Made by a program: the position numbers and the translations under genes. Below the pieces are notes generated by a model. It did no database searches. It was not told the origin of the DNA and was given only the letters and a program-made list of their open reading frames with translations. DNA of 32,403 bases from an uncultured Butyrivibrio sp. (GTDB taxonomy: Bacteria > Bacillota > Clostridia > Lachnospirales > Lachnospiraceae): contig CAMVLM010000032.1 in the NCBI GenBank assembly GCA_947168335.1, forward strand, positions 1 to 32,403, written 5' to 3'. Shown piece after piece: positions 1-6,813 of the stretch; positions within the stretch are counted from its first letter, which is position 1; each line of letters opens with the position of its first letter.

Positions 1-17
1 GTCTATGTGTCCGTAAG

Positions 18-1361
18 TCACGGGATCAAAGGACCCCGGGTATACCGCTCCCGCTTAACATCCTCCTTTTTGAGGAACAGGGCCAGCGCATGTGACGGTT
101 CAAACCTGTCCTTCTTTATGGTGCCAAGATGAAGCCCCGGACGCATTACTTTAAGCCCTCCAAGCCCCGGCATGCCAACCGGTGCAAGATAAAGATGGTC
201 ACCAAACATAAATAATGTTCCCTTAAGCTTATCTCCAAGGAAAGTGACAATTCCTTTTTCACTTTTATCACTGCTTACTTCAATATTGTTCTTATCATCA
301 GCAAACACATCCCTTGCAAATTCGGCAAAGATCTTCAGTTCATTTTGAGAAACCGCCTTGATCCTTCCATTAGTACCGTACAGGCCTTTATTCAGTTCAA
401 TATCGCCTTCTTTTTCAAATGCACAGAGGAAGTGTCCTTCTCCATCAATCAGATGAGGGAAAAGCCTTATGCTGCATTCTTCTACTTTTTGAGACTTATC
501 GTCATCACATACTACATTCTTAAAACGCTCGTTATTATCGTAGGTTTCTTCAACCCGCTTGAGATACCCGGTGTTCCCATGGATCATTCCCGGAAAAGGC
601 TCTGTCTTTACAGGAATAAGTCCCTTCTGTAACAGATATAAAGCGGCCTCCTCATCTTCTTCAGGTGCAAAGGTACATGTTGAATAAACAAGCCTTCCAC
701 CAGGTGCAAGCATCTTTACAGCCTCATCAAGGATATTTTTCTGTCTGTCTGCACATAACATTACGTTATCAATGCTCCAGTTATTAACAGCTTCATCGCT
801 TTTTCTGAACATGCCCTCACCGGAGCAGGGAGCATCCACAAGAATTCTGTCAAAGTAACCTTCGAATATTTCAGAAAGCTGTGCGGGATCTGCATTTGTT
901 ACAAGTGCATTCTTTATTCCGCATCTCTCCACATTAAGAGAAAGTATCTGAGCTCTCTTTTTATCTATTTCATTGGTGACAATAATTCCTTCGTCCTTCA
1001 TACGTGAAGCAATCTGGGTTGTCTTTCCTCCCGGAGCTGCGCATAAATCCAGAATTTTTTCACCCGGTTTTGGATCAAGGTAATGTACAGGCGCCATAGC
1101 GCTTGGCTCCTGTATGTAATAGACTCCTGCCTCATGAAAAGGATGCTTACCGGGGGCTCCATCTGTATAGATGAGGGCATTACTCTCCCAAGGCACATTC
1201 TTATCTGAAAATGTAAAATGCAGCTCATTATCCTCTGTATACTTTAAAGTATTGGTTCTGAGTGCGCTTACCTTGTCTCTTGAGAGTGCTTTCTCAAATT
1301 CATCATATTCATCGCCAAGTATGGCTTTCATTCTTTTATCAAATAAATTATTTAAAATCAT
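18..1361 (-). CDS. rsmF: RsmF/NOL1-NOP2-Sun family rRNA (cytosine-5)-methyltransferase
   Basis: Predicted to transfer a methyl group from S-adenosylmethionine to C5 of a cytosine in rRNA. With the start at 1361 the protein is 447 aa. The SAM-binding motif DLCAAPGGKT is at residues 105-114. Of the two catalytic cysteines of this family, C179 is in DAPCSG and C229 is in YSTCTF. The last ~70 residues look like the PUA-like RNA-binding tail seen in RsmF. The frame stays open upstream to a start at 1397, but that stretch is the U-tract of the preceding gene's terminator, so it is unlikely to be coding. The start at 1361 gives an N-terminus (LFDKRMKAILGDEYDEF) that fits the family. No Shine-Dalgarno precedes it, but an extended -10 lies 7 nt upstream. 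The family is secure; the target cytosine is not known from sequence. Confidence 0.9.
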   Translation of the reverse strand: MILNNLFDKRMKAILGDEYDEFEKALSRDKVSALRTNTLKYTEDNELHFTFSDKNVPWESNALIYTDGAPGKHPFHEAGVYYIQEPSAMAPVHYLDPKPGEKILDLCAAPGGKTTQIASRMKDEGIIVTNEIDKKRAQILSLNVERCGIKNALVTNADPAQLSEIFEGYFDRILVDAPCSGEGMFRKSDEAVNNWSIDNVMLCADRQKNILDEAVKMLAPGGRLVYSTCTFAPEEDEEAALYLLQKGLIPVKTEPFPGMIHGNTGYLKRVEETYDNNERFKNVVCDDDKSQKVEECSIRLFPHLIDGEGHFLCAFEKEGDIELNKGLYGTNGRIKAVSQNELKIFAEFARDVFADDKNNIEVSSDKSEKGIVTFLGDKLKGTLFMFGDHLYLAPVGMPGLGGLKVMRPGLHLGTIKKDRFEPSHALALFLKKEDVKRERYTRGPLIP

Positions 1362-1368
1362 AGCGTTC

Positions 1369-1377
1369 ATTATACCA
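1369..1377 (-). promoter_or_regulatory. Extended -10 element (TGGTATAAT) directly ahead of rsmF
   Basis: On the minus strand TGG-TATAAT matches an extended -10 exactly. The ATG at 1361 begins 7 nt after it, so transcription would start at or beside the initiation codon. There is no good -35, which is usual for extended -10 promoters. The promoter is inferred from sequence only. Confidence 0.5.
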
Positions 1378-1383
1378 TAATCA

Positions 1384-1423
1384 ATAAAAAACCACATATG
1401 ACATTTTCAGACTGTCAATGTGG
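1384..1423 (-). terminator. Rho-independent terminator of the DtxR/MntR-family gene
   Basis: On the minus strand an imperfect hairpin (CCACATTGACA pairing with TGTCATATGTGG, one bulge) is followed by TTTTTTATT. It lies 10 nt past the stop codon of the 1433-1816 gene. Confidence 0.75.
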
Positions 1424-1432
1424 CTTTTCTCA

Positions 1433-1816
1433 TTAAAGTTCATTTTTGTGTTCTTTTACATACTTCTTAATACCCTTGAAGGTCTCCGGGCTGATAATAT
1501 GTTCAATTCTGCAGGCATCATTTTCTGCTATTTCTTCACTAACACCTGTAGTTATCATCAAAAACTTAGTCAGATTGGTATGTTTTTCATATACGTTCTT
1601 GGCTTTTTTAAGTCCGATATCCGTAAGCTCAAGATCGCCGTTGTCAGCCACCGTAAGAAGTCCGTCATCTTTAAGTATTCCAACAGCTCTGGATACACTT
1701 GGACGAGAAAAATTCAATTCATTAGCAACATCTATCGATCTTACACTGCCATTCTTTTTCTTAAGCAGATAAATTGTTTCGATATAATCTTCACCGGATT
1801 CATGCATATCACGCAT
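1433..1816 (-). CDS. DtxR/MntR-family metal-dependent transcriptional repressor
   Basis: A Mn(II)- or Fe(II)-sensing repressor of the short, two-domain type: 127 aa, no SH3-like third domain. Residues 8-65 form the winged helix-turn-helix and the rest is the metal-binding dimerisation domain. Candidate ligands by alignment to DtxR/MntR are D10, E13, H79, C102, E105 and H106. D10 is the residue found in MntR (DtxR has Met there), while C102 is the residue of DtxR/IdeR (MntR has Glu there), so metal preference cannot be read off. GGAGG 10 nt upstream supports the start at 1816; an in-frame Met at 1807 is an alternative. It is flanked by its own terminator and by the rny terminator, so it is probably monocistronic. 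No metal transporter is adjacent. Confidence 0.88.
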   Translation of the reverse strand: MRDMHESGEDYIETIYLLKKKNGSVRSIDVANELNFSRPSVSRAVGILKDDGLLTVADNGDLELTDIGLKKAKNVYEKHTNLTKFLMITTGVSEEIAENDACRIEHIISPETFKGIKKYVKEHKNEL

Positions 1817-1913
1817 AGCAGTAATTCCTCCAAATAAAAATATTACCCACTCTTTTAGTATACATCAAACGCAATTTAATTCATAGCAAATATATATATA
1901 ATGCTTTTATACG

Positions 1914-1944
1914 AAAAAAACCGATGTGCATAACACATCGGTTT
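1914..1944 (-). terminator. Rho-independent terminator of rny
   Basis: AAACCGATGTG and CACATCGGTTT form a perfect 11-bp stem with a 5-nt loop. On the minus strand it is followed by a run of T. It begins 18 nt after the rny stop. A shorter T-rich flank also follows it in the plus direction. Confidence 0.9.
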
Positions 1945-1961
1945 TAATTTCTCGTCTTAGA

Positions 1962-3521
1962 TTACTTAGCGTAATCAGTTGCTCTACTTTCACGGATGAT
2001 ATTAACCTTGATCTGTCCGGGATATTCCATCTCGTTCTCGATCTTCTTGGCAATATCTCTAGCCATCAATACCATATCGGAATCGCTGACCTGATCCGGA
2101 ACAACCATAACTCTGACTTCTCTTCCGGCCTGAATAGCAAATGAGTGATCTACTCCCTTGAAGCTGTTTGTAATCTCTTCAAGCTCCTTCAGTCTGCTGG
2201 TATAGGTTTCAAGAGTTTCTCTTCTTGCTCCAGGTCTTGCTGCTGAAATTGTATCAGCTGCCTGAACTATAACAGCAATAAGTGACTGAGGCTCTACATC
2301 ACCATGATGTGCCTCAACTGCGTTGATAACTGTTGCAGACTCTTTATATTTTTTACAAATATCTACACCAAGTGAAATGTGTGATCCTTCCATCTCATGA
2401 TCGACAGCCTTACCAATATCATGTAAGAGACCTGCTCTCTTGGCAATACGGACATCAAGGCCAAGCTCAGATGCCATAAGGCCACAAAGCTGTGATACCT
2501 CTATAGAATGCTTAAGTGCATTCTGTCCATAACTGGTACGGAATCTCATGCGACCAAGAAGTTTGATGATTTCAGGATGAAGACCATGAACGCCAGCCTC
2601 AAGTGCTGCATTCTCACCCTCTTCCTTAATCTTGTTGGCAACTTCTTTCTGTGCCTTTTCTACCATCTCTTCGATTCTGGCAGGATGGATTCTTCCATCA
2701 ACTATCAGTTTCTCAAGAGCGATACGTGCTACTTCTCGTCTGATTGGATCAAATCCGGAAATAACGACTGCTTCAGGTGTATCATCAATAATAAGATCAA
2801 CACCTGTCATTGTTTCAAGGGTTCTGATATTTCTACCCTCTCTACCAATGATTCTACCCTTCATTTCATCATTTGGAAGCTGTACAACTGAAATAGTTGT
2901 CTCAGAAACATGATCTGCTGCGCATCTCTGAATCGCATTAACTACGATTTCTTTAGCGCGCTTATCAGCTTCTTCTTTTGCCTCCGCCTCCATGTTCTTG
3001 ATCATGACTGCGGATTCATGCTTCACATCATCTTCAACAATTTTCAAAAGATACTCTTTTGCCTGCTCGGAGGTTAAGCCTGAGATTTTCTCAAGTTCCT
3101 GTCTTCTCTGCTCATCTAGCTTTGCAACCTCTTGCGACTTCTTGTTTAATGCATCCTCGCGCGCATTTAAACTGGCTTCCTTTTTCTCAATTGCTTCTGA
3201 TCTCTTTTCGACGTTCTCTTCCTTCTGCTGAACTCTGCGTTCTGAACGCTGAACCTCTGCTCTCCTATCCCTCACTTCTTTTTCAAGCTCATTACGTGTT
3301 TTAAGTGATTCTTCTTTAACTTCCAGGAGTTTTTCGCGCTTCGATTCATCAGCAGCTCTTACAGCATCGTCGATGATTTTTCTTGCCCTTTCCTCTGCGC
3401 TTCCGATCTTACTCTCGTTCTGCGCGTCTATGCTCTTTTGACGTGCACTCATAACGAGTACGGTTACGATTACTGAAATGACAAGAGTTGCTACTGCTAC
3501 AATAATGGTCGTTGTAGTCAT
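1962..3521 (-). CDS. rny: Ribonuclease Y
   Basis: Membrane-anchored endoribonuclease that starts bulk mRNA decay in Firmicutes. At 519 aa it has the usual length. Residues 3-24 form one transmembrane helix. A long charged coiled coil (about 30-190) follows. The KH domain carries [12 protein letters not shown] at 222-233. The HD domain carries its catalytic HD pair at H367-D368 in [14 protein letters not shown] lies 8-10 nt ahead of the ATG at 3521. It sits downstream of recA-recX in the same direction, with a 101-nt A+T-rich gap that probably holds its own promoter. A strong terminator follows it. Confidence 0.97.
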   Translation of the reverse strand: MTTTTIIVAVATLVISVIVTVLVMSARQKSIDAQNESKIGSAEERARKIIDDAVRAADESKREKLLEVKEESLKTRNELEKEVRDRRAEVQRSERRVQQKEENVEKRSEAIEKKEASLNAREDALNKKSQEVAKLDEQRRQELEKISGLTSEQAKEYLLKIVEDDVKHESAVMIKNMEAEAKEEADKRAKEIVVNAIQRCAADHVSETTISVVQLPNDEMKGRIIGREGRNIRTLETMTGVDLIIDDTPEAVVISGFDPIRREVARIALEKLIVDGRIHPARIEEMVEKAQKEVANKIKEEGENAALEAGVHGLHPEIIKLLGRMRFRTSYGQNALKHSIEVSQLCGLMASELGLDVRIAKRAGLLHDIGKAVDHEMEGSHISLGVDICKKYKESATVINAVEAHHGDVEPQSLIAVIVQAADTISAARPGARRETLETYTSRLKELEEITNSFKGVDHSFAIQAGREVRVMVVPDQVSDSDMVLMARDIAKKIENEMEYPGQIKVNIIRESRATDYAK

Positions 3522-3622
3522 ACAGGAGCACCTCCTTATTCAATTTTCATTGTACGATATTTTGTATAAAATGATTAAAAAATCCCTATTTCATACAATA
3601 TAACAACAAATTTAGTTTACGC

Positions 3623-4246
3623 TTAGAATAGGTCTGTGTCAAGTGATAACGCTTTATGAATCACGTCCTGACCGAATCCTCTCCTGTATAAAAATGCCAT
3701 TATTTTCTGCTTTTCTTCATAGGTGGAATTCTGAGGATCATAGTGCTTTTTCTTAAGAAGATTTCTGCACTGAGCAAGTTCCGGATCATCAGTCTCATCC
3801 TCATATGCAGTTTCCAGTACCCGCTCGATTATATCCTGTGCAATTCCCTTTTGGGCAAGATCCTGTCTGAGTCTGTTTCGACTCTTATCCCTTAGATGGT
3901 ATCTGATATAGTCATCTGCATATCGCTCATCATCCAGGTATCTGTATGATTTCAGATATTCAACAGTATCATCTATTATATCCTGTGGGTACATGCCCTC
4001 TCTCATTTTCTCTCTGAGCTTGTACTCCGTATAATCTCTTTTCTGTAAAAGATTCATTGCCCGCAGTTTAGCTCTCTTCGGAATAACCTCATTACAAATC
4101 TTCTCAAAAACAGGCGAAGAAATTTCTTCGCCCGCCTTTAATCTGTAATCACGTATTTCGCCTTTATAAAGCAGAAAAGCAAATTCTCCATCAATATAGA
4201 TTTTTGATCTTTTTTTATCAAAATCAGCTATATCCGTGATAATCAT
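3623..4246 (-). CDS. recX: Regulatory protein RecX
   Basis: Modulator that binds RecA filaments and limits recombinase activity. The protein is 207 aa and built of the three-helix RecX repeats; the central repeat with YRYLDDERYADDYIRYHL (about residues 100-118) is the clearest family signature. It starts 2 nt after the recA stop codon, so the two are almost certainly cotranscribed and translationally coupled. Being behind recA it should share the SOS control of the recA promoter. No clear terminator is seen between recX and rny. Confidence 0.93.
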   Translation of the reverse strand: MIITDIADFDKKRSKIYIDGEFAFLLYKGEIRDYRLKAGEEISSPVFEKICNEVIPKRAKLRAMNLLQKRDYTEYKLREKMREGMYPQDIIDDTVEYLKSYRYLDDERYADDYIRYHLRDKSRNRLRQDLAQKGIAQDIIERVLETAYEDETDDPELAQCRNLLKKKHYDPQNSTYEEKQKIMAFLYRRGFGQDVIHKALSLDTDLF

Positions 4247-4248
4247 AT

Positions 4249-5316
4249 TTACTCTTCAGTCTTGGCCTTTGAAGCCTTCTTTGTTGCAGTTTTTTCCTCA
4301 GCTGCAGTAGCAAGAACATCCTCCTGAAGTCCGTACTTTGCGCGAACCTTTGAGGATACATCCATAAGAATTTCAGGATGCTCTTCAAGATAGTTCTTGG
4401 CGTTCTCACGTCCCTGACCGATCTTCTCACCATTATACTGGTACCATGCGCCTGATTTATTGATAATATCTACGTTTGCAGCAAGGTCAAGAACATCACC
4501 GGTATATGAAATTCCCTTGCCATACATAATATCGAACTCAGCCTCTTTGAAAGGCGGCGCAATTTTGTTCTTTACTATCTTAACTCTGGTGCGGTTACCG
4601 ATTGACTCACCGCCCTGCTTCAAAGTCTCAATCCTTCTTACATCCATACGAACTGATGAATAGAATTTAAGTGCACGTCCACCTGTTGTAGTTTCAGGAT
4701 TTCCAAACATTACTCCAACCTTCTCACGGAGCTGGTTGATGAAAATGACTGTACAGTTGGATTTACTGATTACGGCAGTGAGCTTACGAAGTGCCTGTGA
4801 CATAAGTCTTGCCTGAAGTCCAACATGTGAATCGCCCATATCACCATCAATTTCAGCCTTGGGAACAAGAGCTGCAACTGAGTCAACAACCACAATATCT
4901 ACTGCACCGGATCTGACCATGGTCTCGCAGATTTCAAGTGCCTGTTCACCTGAATCAGGCTGTGAAATATACAGATTATCAATATCAACGCCAATATTCT
5001 TGGCATAAACAGGATCAAGAGCATGCTCAGCATCAATGAAGCCTGCTATTCCTCCGCGCTTCTGAACTTCAGCTATCATGTGAAGAGTAACTGTAGTCTT
5101 ACCACTGGACTCAGGTCCGTAAATCTCCACAATTCTGCCCTTGGGAATACCGCCAAGTCCAAGTGCTATATCAAGGCTTAACGATCCTGTGGGAGTTGTC
5201 TCAACATTCATCTGTGCTGATGAATCTCCGAGCTTCATAACCGCTCCCTTACCGAACTGTTTCTCAATCTGTCCAAGCGCTGCTTCTAATGCTTTTTGCT
5301 TATCTTCTCTTTCCAT
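4249..5316 (-). CDS. recA: Recombinase RecA
   Basis: DNA strand-exchange ATPase and LexA co-protease. The protein is 355 aa. Walker A is GPESSGKT at residues 67-74. The conserved Walker B/L1/L2 stretches ([39 protein letters not shown]) are intact. The C-terminus ends in the usual variable charged tail ([13 protein letters not shown]). The SD AAGGAGA is 6-7 nt before the ATG. A consensus promoter and two LexA boxes lie just upstream. recX follows 2 nt after the stop. Confidence 0.99.
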   Translation of the reverse strand: MEREDKQKALEAALGQIEKQFGKGAVMKLGDSSAQMNVETTPTGSLSLDIALGLGGIPKGRIVEIYGPESSGKTTVTLHMIAEVQKRGGIAGFIDAEHALDPVYAKNIGVDIDNLYISQPDSGEQALEICETMVRSGAVDIVVVDSVAALVPKAEIDGDMGDSHVGLQARLMSQALRKLTAVISKSNCTVIFINQLREKVGVMFGNPETTTGGRALKFYSSVRMDVRRIETLKQGGESIGNRTRVKIVKNKIAPPFKEAEFDIMYGKGISYTGDVLDLAANVDIINKSGAWYQYNGEKIGQGRENAKNYLEEHPEILMDVSSKVRAKYGLQEDVLATAAEEKTATKKASKAKTEE

Positions 5317-5335
5317 ACTGGTCTCCTTTTCTAGG

Positions 5336-5347
5336 GAACAAACGTTC
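5336..5347 (-). promoter_or_regulatory. LexA (SOS) box 1 of recA
   Basis: On the minus strand it reads GAAC-GTTT-GTTC, a perfect match to the Firmicute LexA core GAAC-N4-GTTC. It lies just downstream of the -10, over the expected transcript start, where bound repressor would block initiation. Confidence 0.85.
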
Positions 5348-5354
5348 TGAATTC

Positions 5355-5383
5355 ATAATAAAGCAAACGTTCGTTCGTGTCAA
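5355..5383 (-). promoter_or_regulatory. recA promoter (TTGACA-17-TATTAT)
   Basis: A consensus -35 (TTGACA, 5383-5378) and a -10 (TATTAT, 5360-5355) are separated by exactly 17 nt. One LexA box fills the spacer and another lies downstream of the -10. Confidence 0.9.
5365..5376 (-). promoter_or_regulatory. LexA (SOS) box 2 of recA
   Basis: On the minus strand CGAAC-GAAC-GTTTG matches the SOS box CGAAC-N4-GTTYG with one deviation in the right arm. It lies between the -35 and -10 of the recA promoter. Confidence 0.8.
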
Positions 5384-5423
5384 CATTTAAATTATTATTT
5401 TATTTAGTTATTAGTTACGTAAG

Positions 5424-5439
5424 TTGTTTTGCAAAACAA
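5424..5439. repeat. 16-bp perfect palindrome upstream of recA
   Basis: TTGTTTTGCAAAACAA is a perfect dyad 40 nt upstream of the recA -35. No T-run follows on either strand, so it does not look like a terminator. A regulator site is possible but the factor is unknown. Confidence 0.45.
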
Positions 5440-5483
5440 AAATTGGAAAAATTCCGGCGACATGCCAAAATTAAGACTTCGCT

Positions 5484-5512
5484 ATATTACAGGAATAACT
5501 TTCCTGTGTCAA
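5484..5512 (-). promoter_or_regulatory. Second consensus promoter upstream of recA (TTGACA-17-TAATAT)
   Basis: On the minus strand TTGACA (5512-5507) and TAATAT (5489-5484) are 17 nt apart. The spacer is occupied by an inverted repeat, CAGGAA and TTCCTG around a 5-nt centre. It could give recA a second, longer leader of about 160 nt, or drive a small untranslated RNA. It starts 26 nt beyond the stop of the 136-aa gene. Confidence 0.6.
5485..5506 (-). repeat. Dyad repeat element, copy B (downstream of the 136-aa gene)
   Basis: CAGGAAAGTTATTCCTG followed by TAATA. It is a near copy, in the same orientation, of the element at 5974-5997, differing by short indels and one substitution. In this copy the element is embedded between the -35 and -10 of a promoter. 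Confidence 0.5.
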
Positions 5513-5537
5513 CCCCCAAAAATAAATTGCTGCTATC

Positions 5538-5948
5538 TCACACTGAGAATGCCAGCAATGCCAGTTTTGAAACAACAAGCTCACGTACAATAAAACCTGC
5601 CTTCTCTTTTTCTTCAGCAGAAAAAGATGTCAGTTCATTTATTGTATAAACCTTCTCGGTGTATAGATCTGTGCGTCCCTTTTTGTACTGTGATACACGC
5701 ACTCTGGCCTTAAGCTGTTTAAAAACTCTTGCTTCAAAACTATCTTCTGTCAGATGATAGAGGTGACTTTCGAGAGTAGTGGTTTTATCTATCTCCTTAA
5801 GAATGTATCTCTCAAGTATAGTCTTGAATTTAAAGGGTGCCATCTCCTCGCCAAGTATCTCGTCATAGCTGAGTCTCGCACCGAAATAATACCTGGAAAC
5901 ATCCTGCATTACATATTTGAAATCATCTTCGTTTGCTATATTGTACAT
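5538..5948 (-). CDS. Conserved-looking hypothetical protein (136 aa)
   Basis: I do not recognise this family. The protein is soluble, with no signal peptide or membrane helix. It is rich in charged and aromatic residues, and its C-terminal 20 residues are hydrophobic (FIVRELVVSKLALLAFSV). Sequence such as DDFKYVMQDVSRYYFGARLSYDEILGEE suggests a helical fold. It starts 37 nt after the sigma-like gene stops, and AGGTGA lies about 10 nt before the ATG, so it is probably the last gene of a three-gene operon (rhomboid-like, sigma-like, this). Near-identical dyad elements bracket it on both sides. It is taken as real because of codon quality, operon position and ribosome site; function unknown. Confidence 0.75.
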   Translation of the reverse strand: MYNIANEDDFKYVMQDVSRYYFGARLSYDEILGEEMAPFKFKTILERYILKEIDKTTTLESHLYHLTEDSFEARVFKQLKARVRVSQYKKGRTDLYTEKVYTINELTSFSAEEKEKAGFIVRELVVSKLALLAFSV

Positions 5949-5973
5949 ACTATCCAGTCACCTAATCTCTGAT

Positions 5974-5997
5974 TATTACAGGAAATCACTTATCCTG
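5974..5997 (-). repeat. Dyad repeat element, copy A (upstream of the 136-aa gene)
   Basis: CAGGATAAGTGATTTCCTG followed by TAATA. It overlaps the last codons and stop of the sigma-like gene. It aligns with copy B at 5485-5506 over its whole length. No TTGACA precedes this copy. Confidence 0.45.
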
Positions 5998-6747
5998 CGG
6001 CTTAAAATCAATATCCTCGATCTGGTTGCCGCTGACCTTGATCGCTTCAAGTATCTTATCGATATCCATACCGGTTTCTTCGGCAAGTTCTTCAACGGTG
6101 CAGCTTCTTCTGAGTTCATCTGCAAGTTCCTTCGCTTTGTCAGCAACCTCCTGAACAAGCTTTACAGCCTTCTGTCCTCTTGAAGCTTCAGCAGCATCAT
6201 CCTCTATAAGAGCTTCCATTGCATCCATCATCATCTGGGCAAGAAACGCGTCAGCCTCCTTGTGTGATTCCAATGTATTAAGCTCTTCAACAGATTTCAT
6301 AAGTGACATATTTCCTTCACCTATAAGATCCTCTAAAAGTACGCCCTGCTCGGCATATAGCTTTGCAACATCAACAACAGTAGGAAGACTTATCTCCACA
6401 AGTCTCTTCTGTGCGGTTTTGTCCCCGGCCATGGCGGAAATGATTATTGCCTCCTTCTCACCATCTGAAACAGGTTCAATTTCATTTAATTCTGCAAGGT
6501 AGTACTCAAGATAACTTGTCTCTTCTTCAGTAAGATACTCTGAAGCATCAACAGCCTCACCTATACCAATATTGTGGCTCTTTAAGTAATCCTTTATAAG
6601 ACCGTACTGATCCTCATTTAATTCAAGCTCTGAAAAAGCATCCTCTATCTCTTCCTGGCTTACTACACCTCCCTGTCTTCTTGCGTTCCTGGTAAGATCT
6701 GCCAGAATCTGCGCAAACAACTGCTCTTTATTTTCCAAATTACTCAT
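5986..6747 (-). CDS. Degenerate sigma-70-like protein lacking promoter-recognition parts
   Basis: The 253-aa product follows the layout of a primary sigma factor but is incomplete. Residues 16-62 resemble region 1.1 (GVVSQEEIEDAF ... LKSHNIGI). Residues 78-131 resemble region 1.2 through early region 2 (AMAGDKTAQKRLVEISLPTVVDVAKLY). Residues 137-155 match the core-binding region 2.2 (LLEDLIGEGNMSLMKSVEE). Residues 216-238 resemble region 3.1 (TVEELAEETGMDIDKILEAIK). Where regions 2.3/2.4 should carry the aromatic melting and -10-reading residues there is EADAFLAQMMMDAMEALIEDD instead, and region 4 is missing. AAGGAAGGAA upstream sets the start at 6747. The gene lies 66 nt after a rhomboid-like gene. 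I infer an RNA-polymerase-binding regulator rather than a working sigma factor. Confidence 0.8.
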   Translation of the reverse strand: MSNLENKEQLFAQILADLTRNARRQGGVVSQEEIEDAFSELELNEDQYGLIKDYLKSHNIGIGEAVDASEYLTEEETSYLEYYLAELNEIEPVSDGEKEAIIISAMAGDKTAQKRLVEISLPTVVDVAKLYAEQGVLLEDLIGEGNMSLMKSVEELNTLESHKEADAFLAQMMMDAMEALIEDDAAEASRGQKAVKLVQEVADKAKELADELRRSCTVEELAEETGMDIDKILEAIKVSGNQIEDIDFKPQDK

Positions 6748-6813
6748 AAATTCCTTCCTTTGAGTCAACTCATAAATCAATAATAATTTTTAATGTGTCC
6801 TATAAAAATGACA

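Noticed and set aside
1362..1397. Longer N-terminus for the RsmF-type methyltransferase (starting MWFFIDYG)
   Set aside because: Those codons lie in the U-tract of the upstream terminator and over a TATAAT box, and the family has no such extension.
1418..1837. Plus-strand open frame of 139 codons opposite the DtxR/MntR-family gene
   Set aside because: It is a shadow of a clearly coding minus-strand gene and has no ribosome site or recognisable protein features.
1857..1885. Promoter for the DtxR/MntR-family gene (TATACT with a -35 near 1880)
   Set aside because: TATACT is a fair -10, but no convincing -35 or metalloregulator box could be matched, so it is not listed as a feature.
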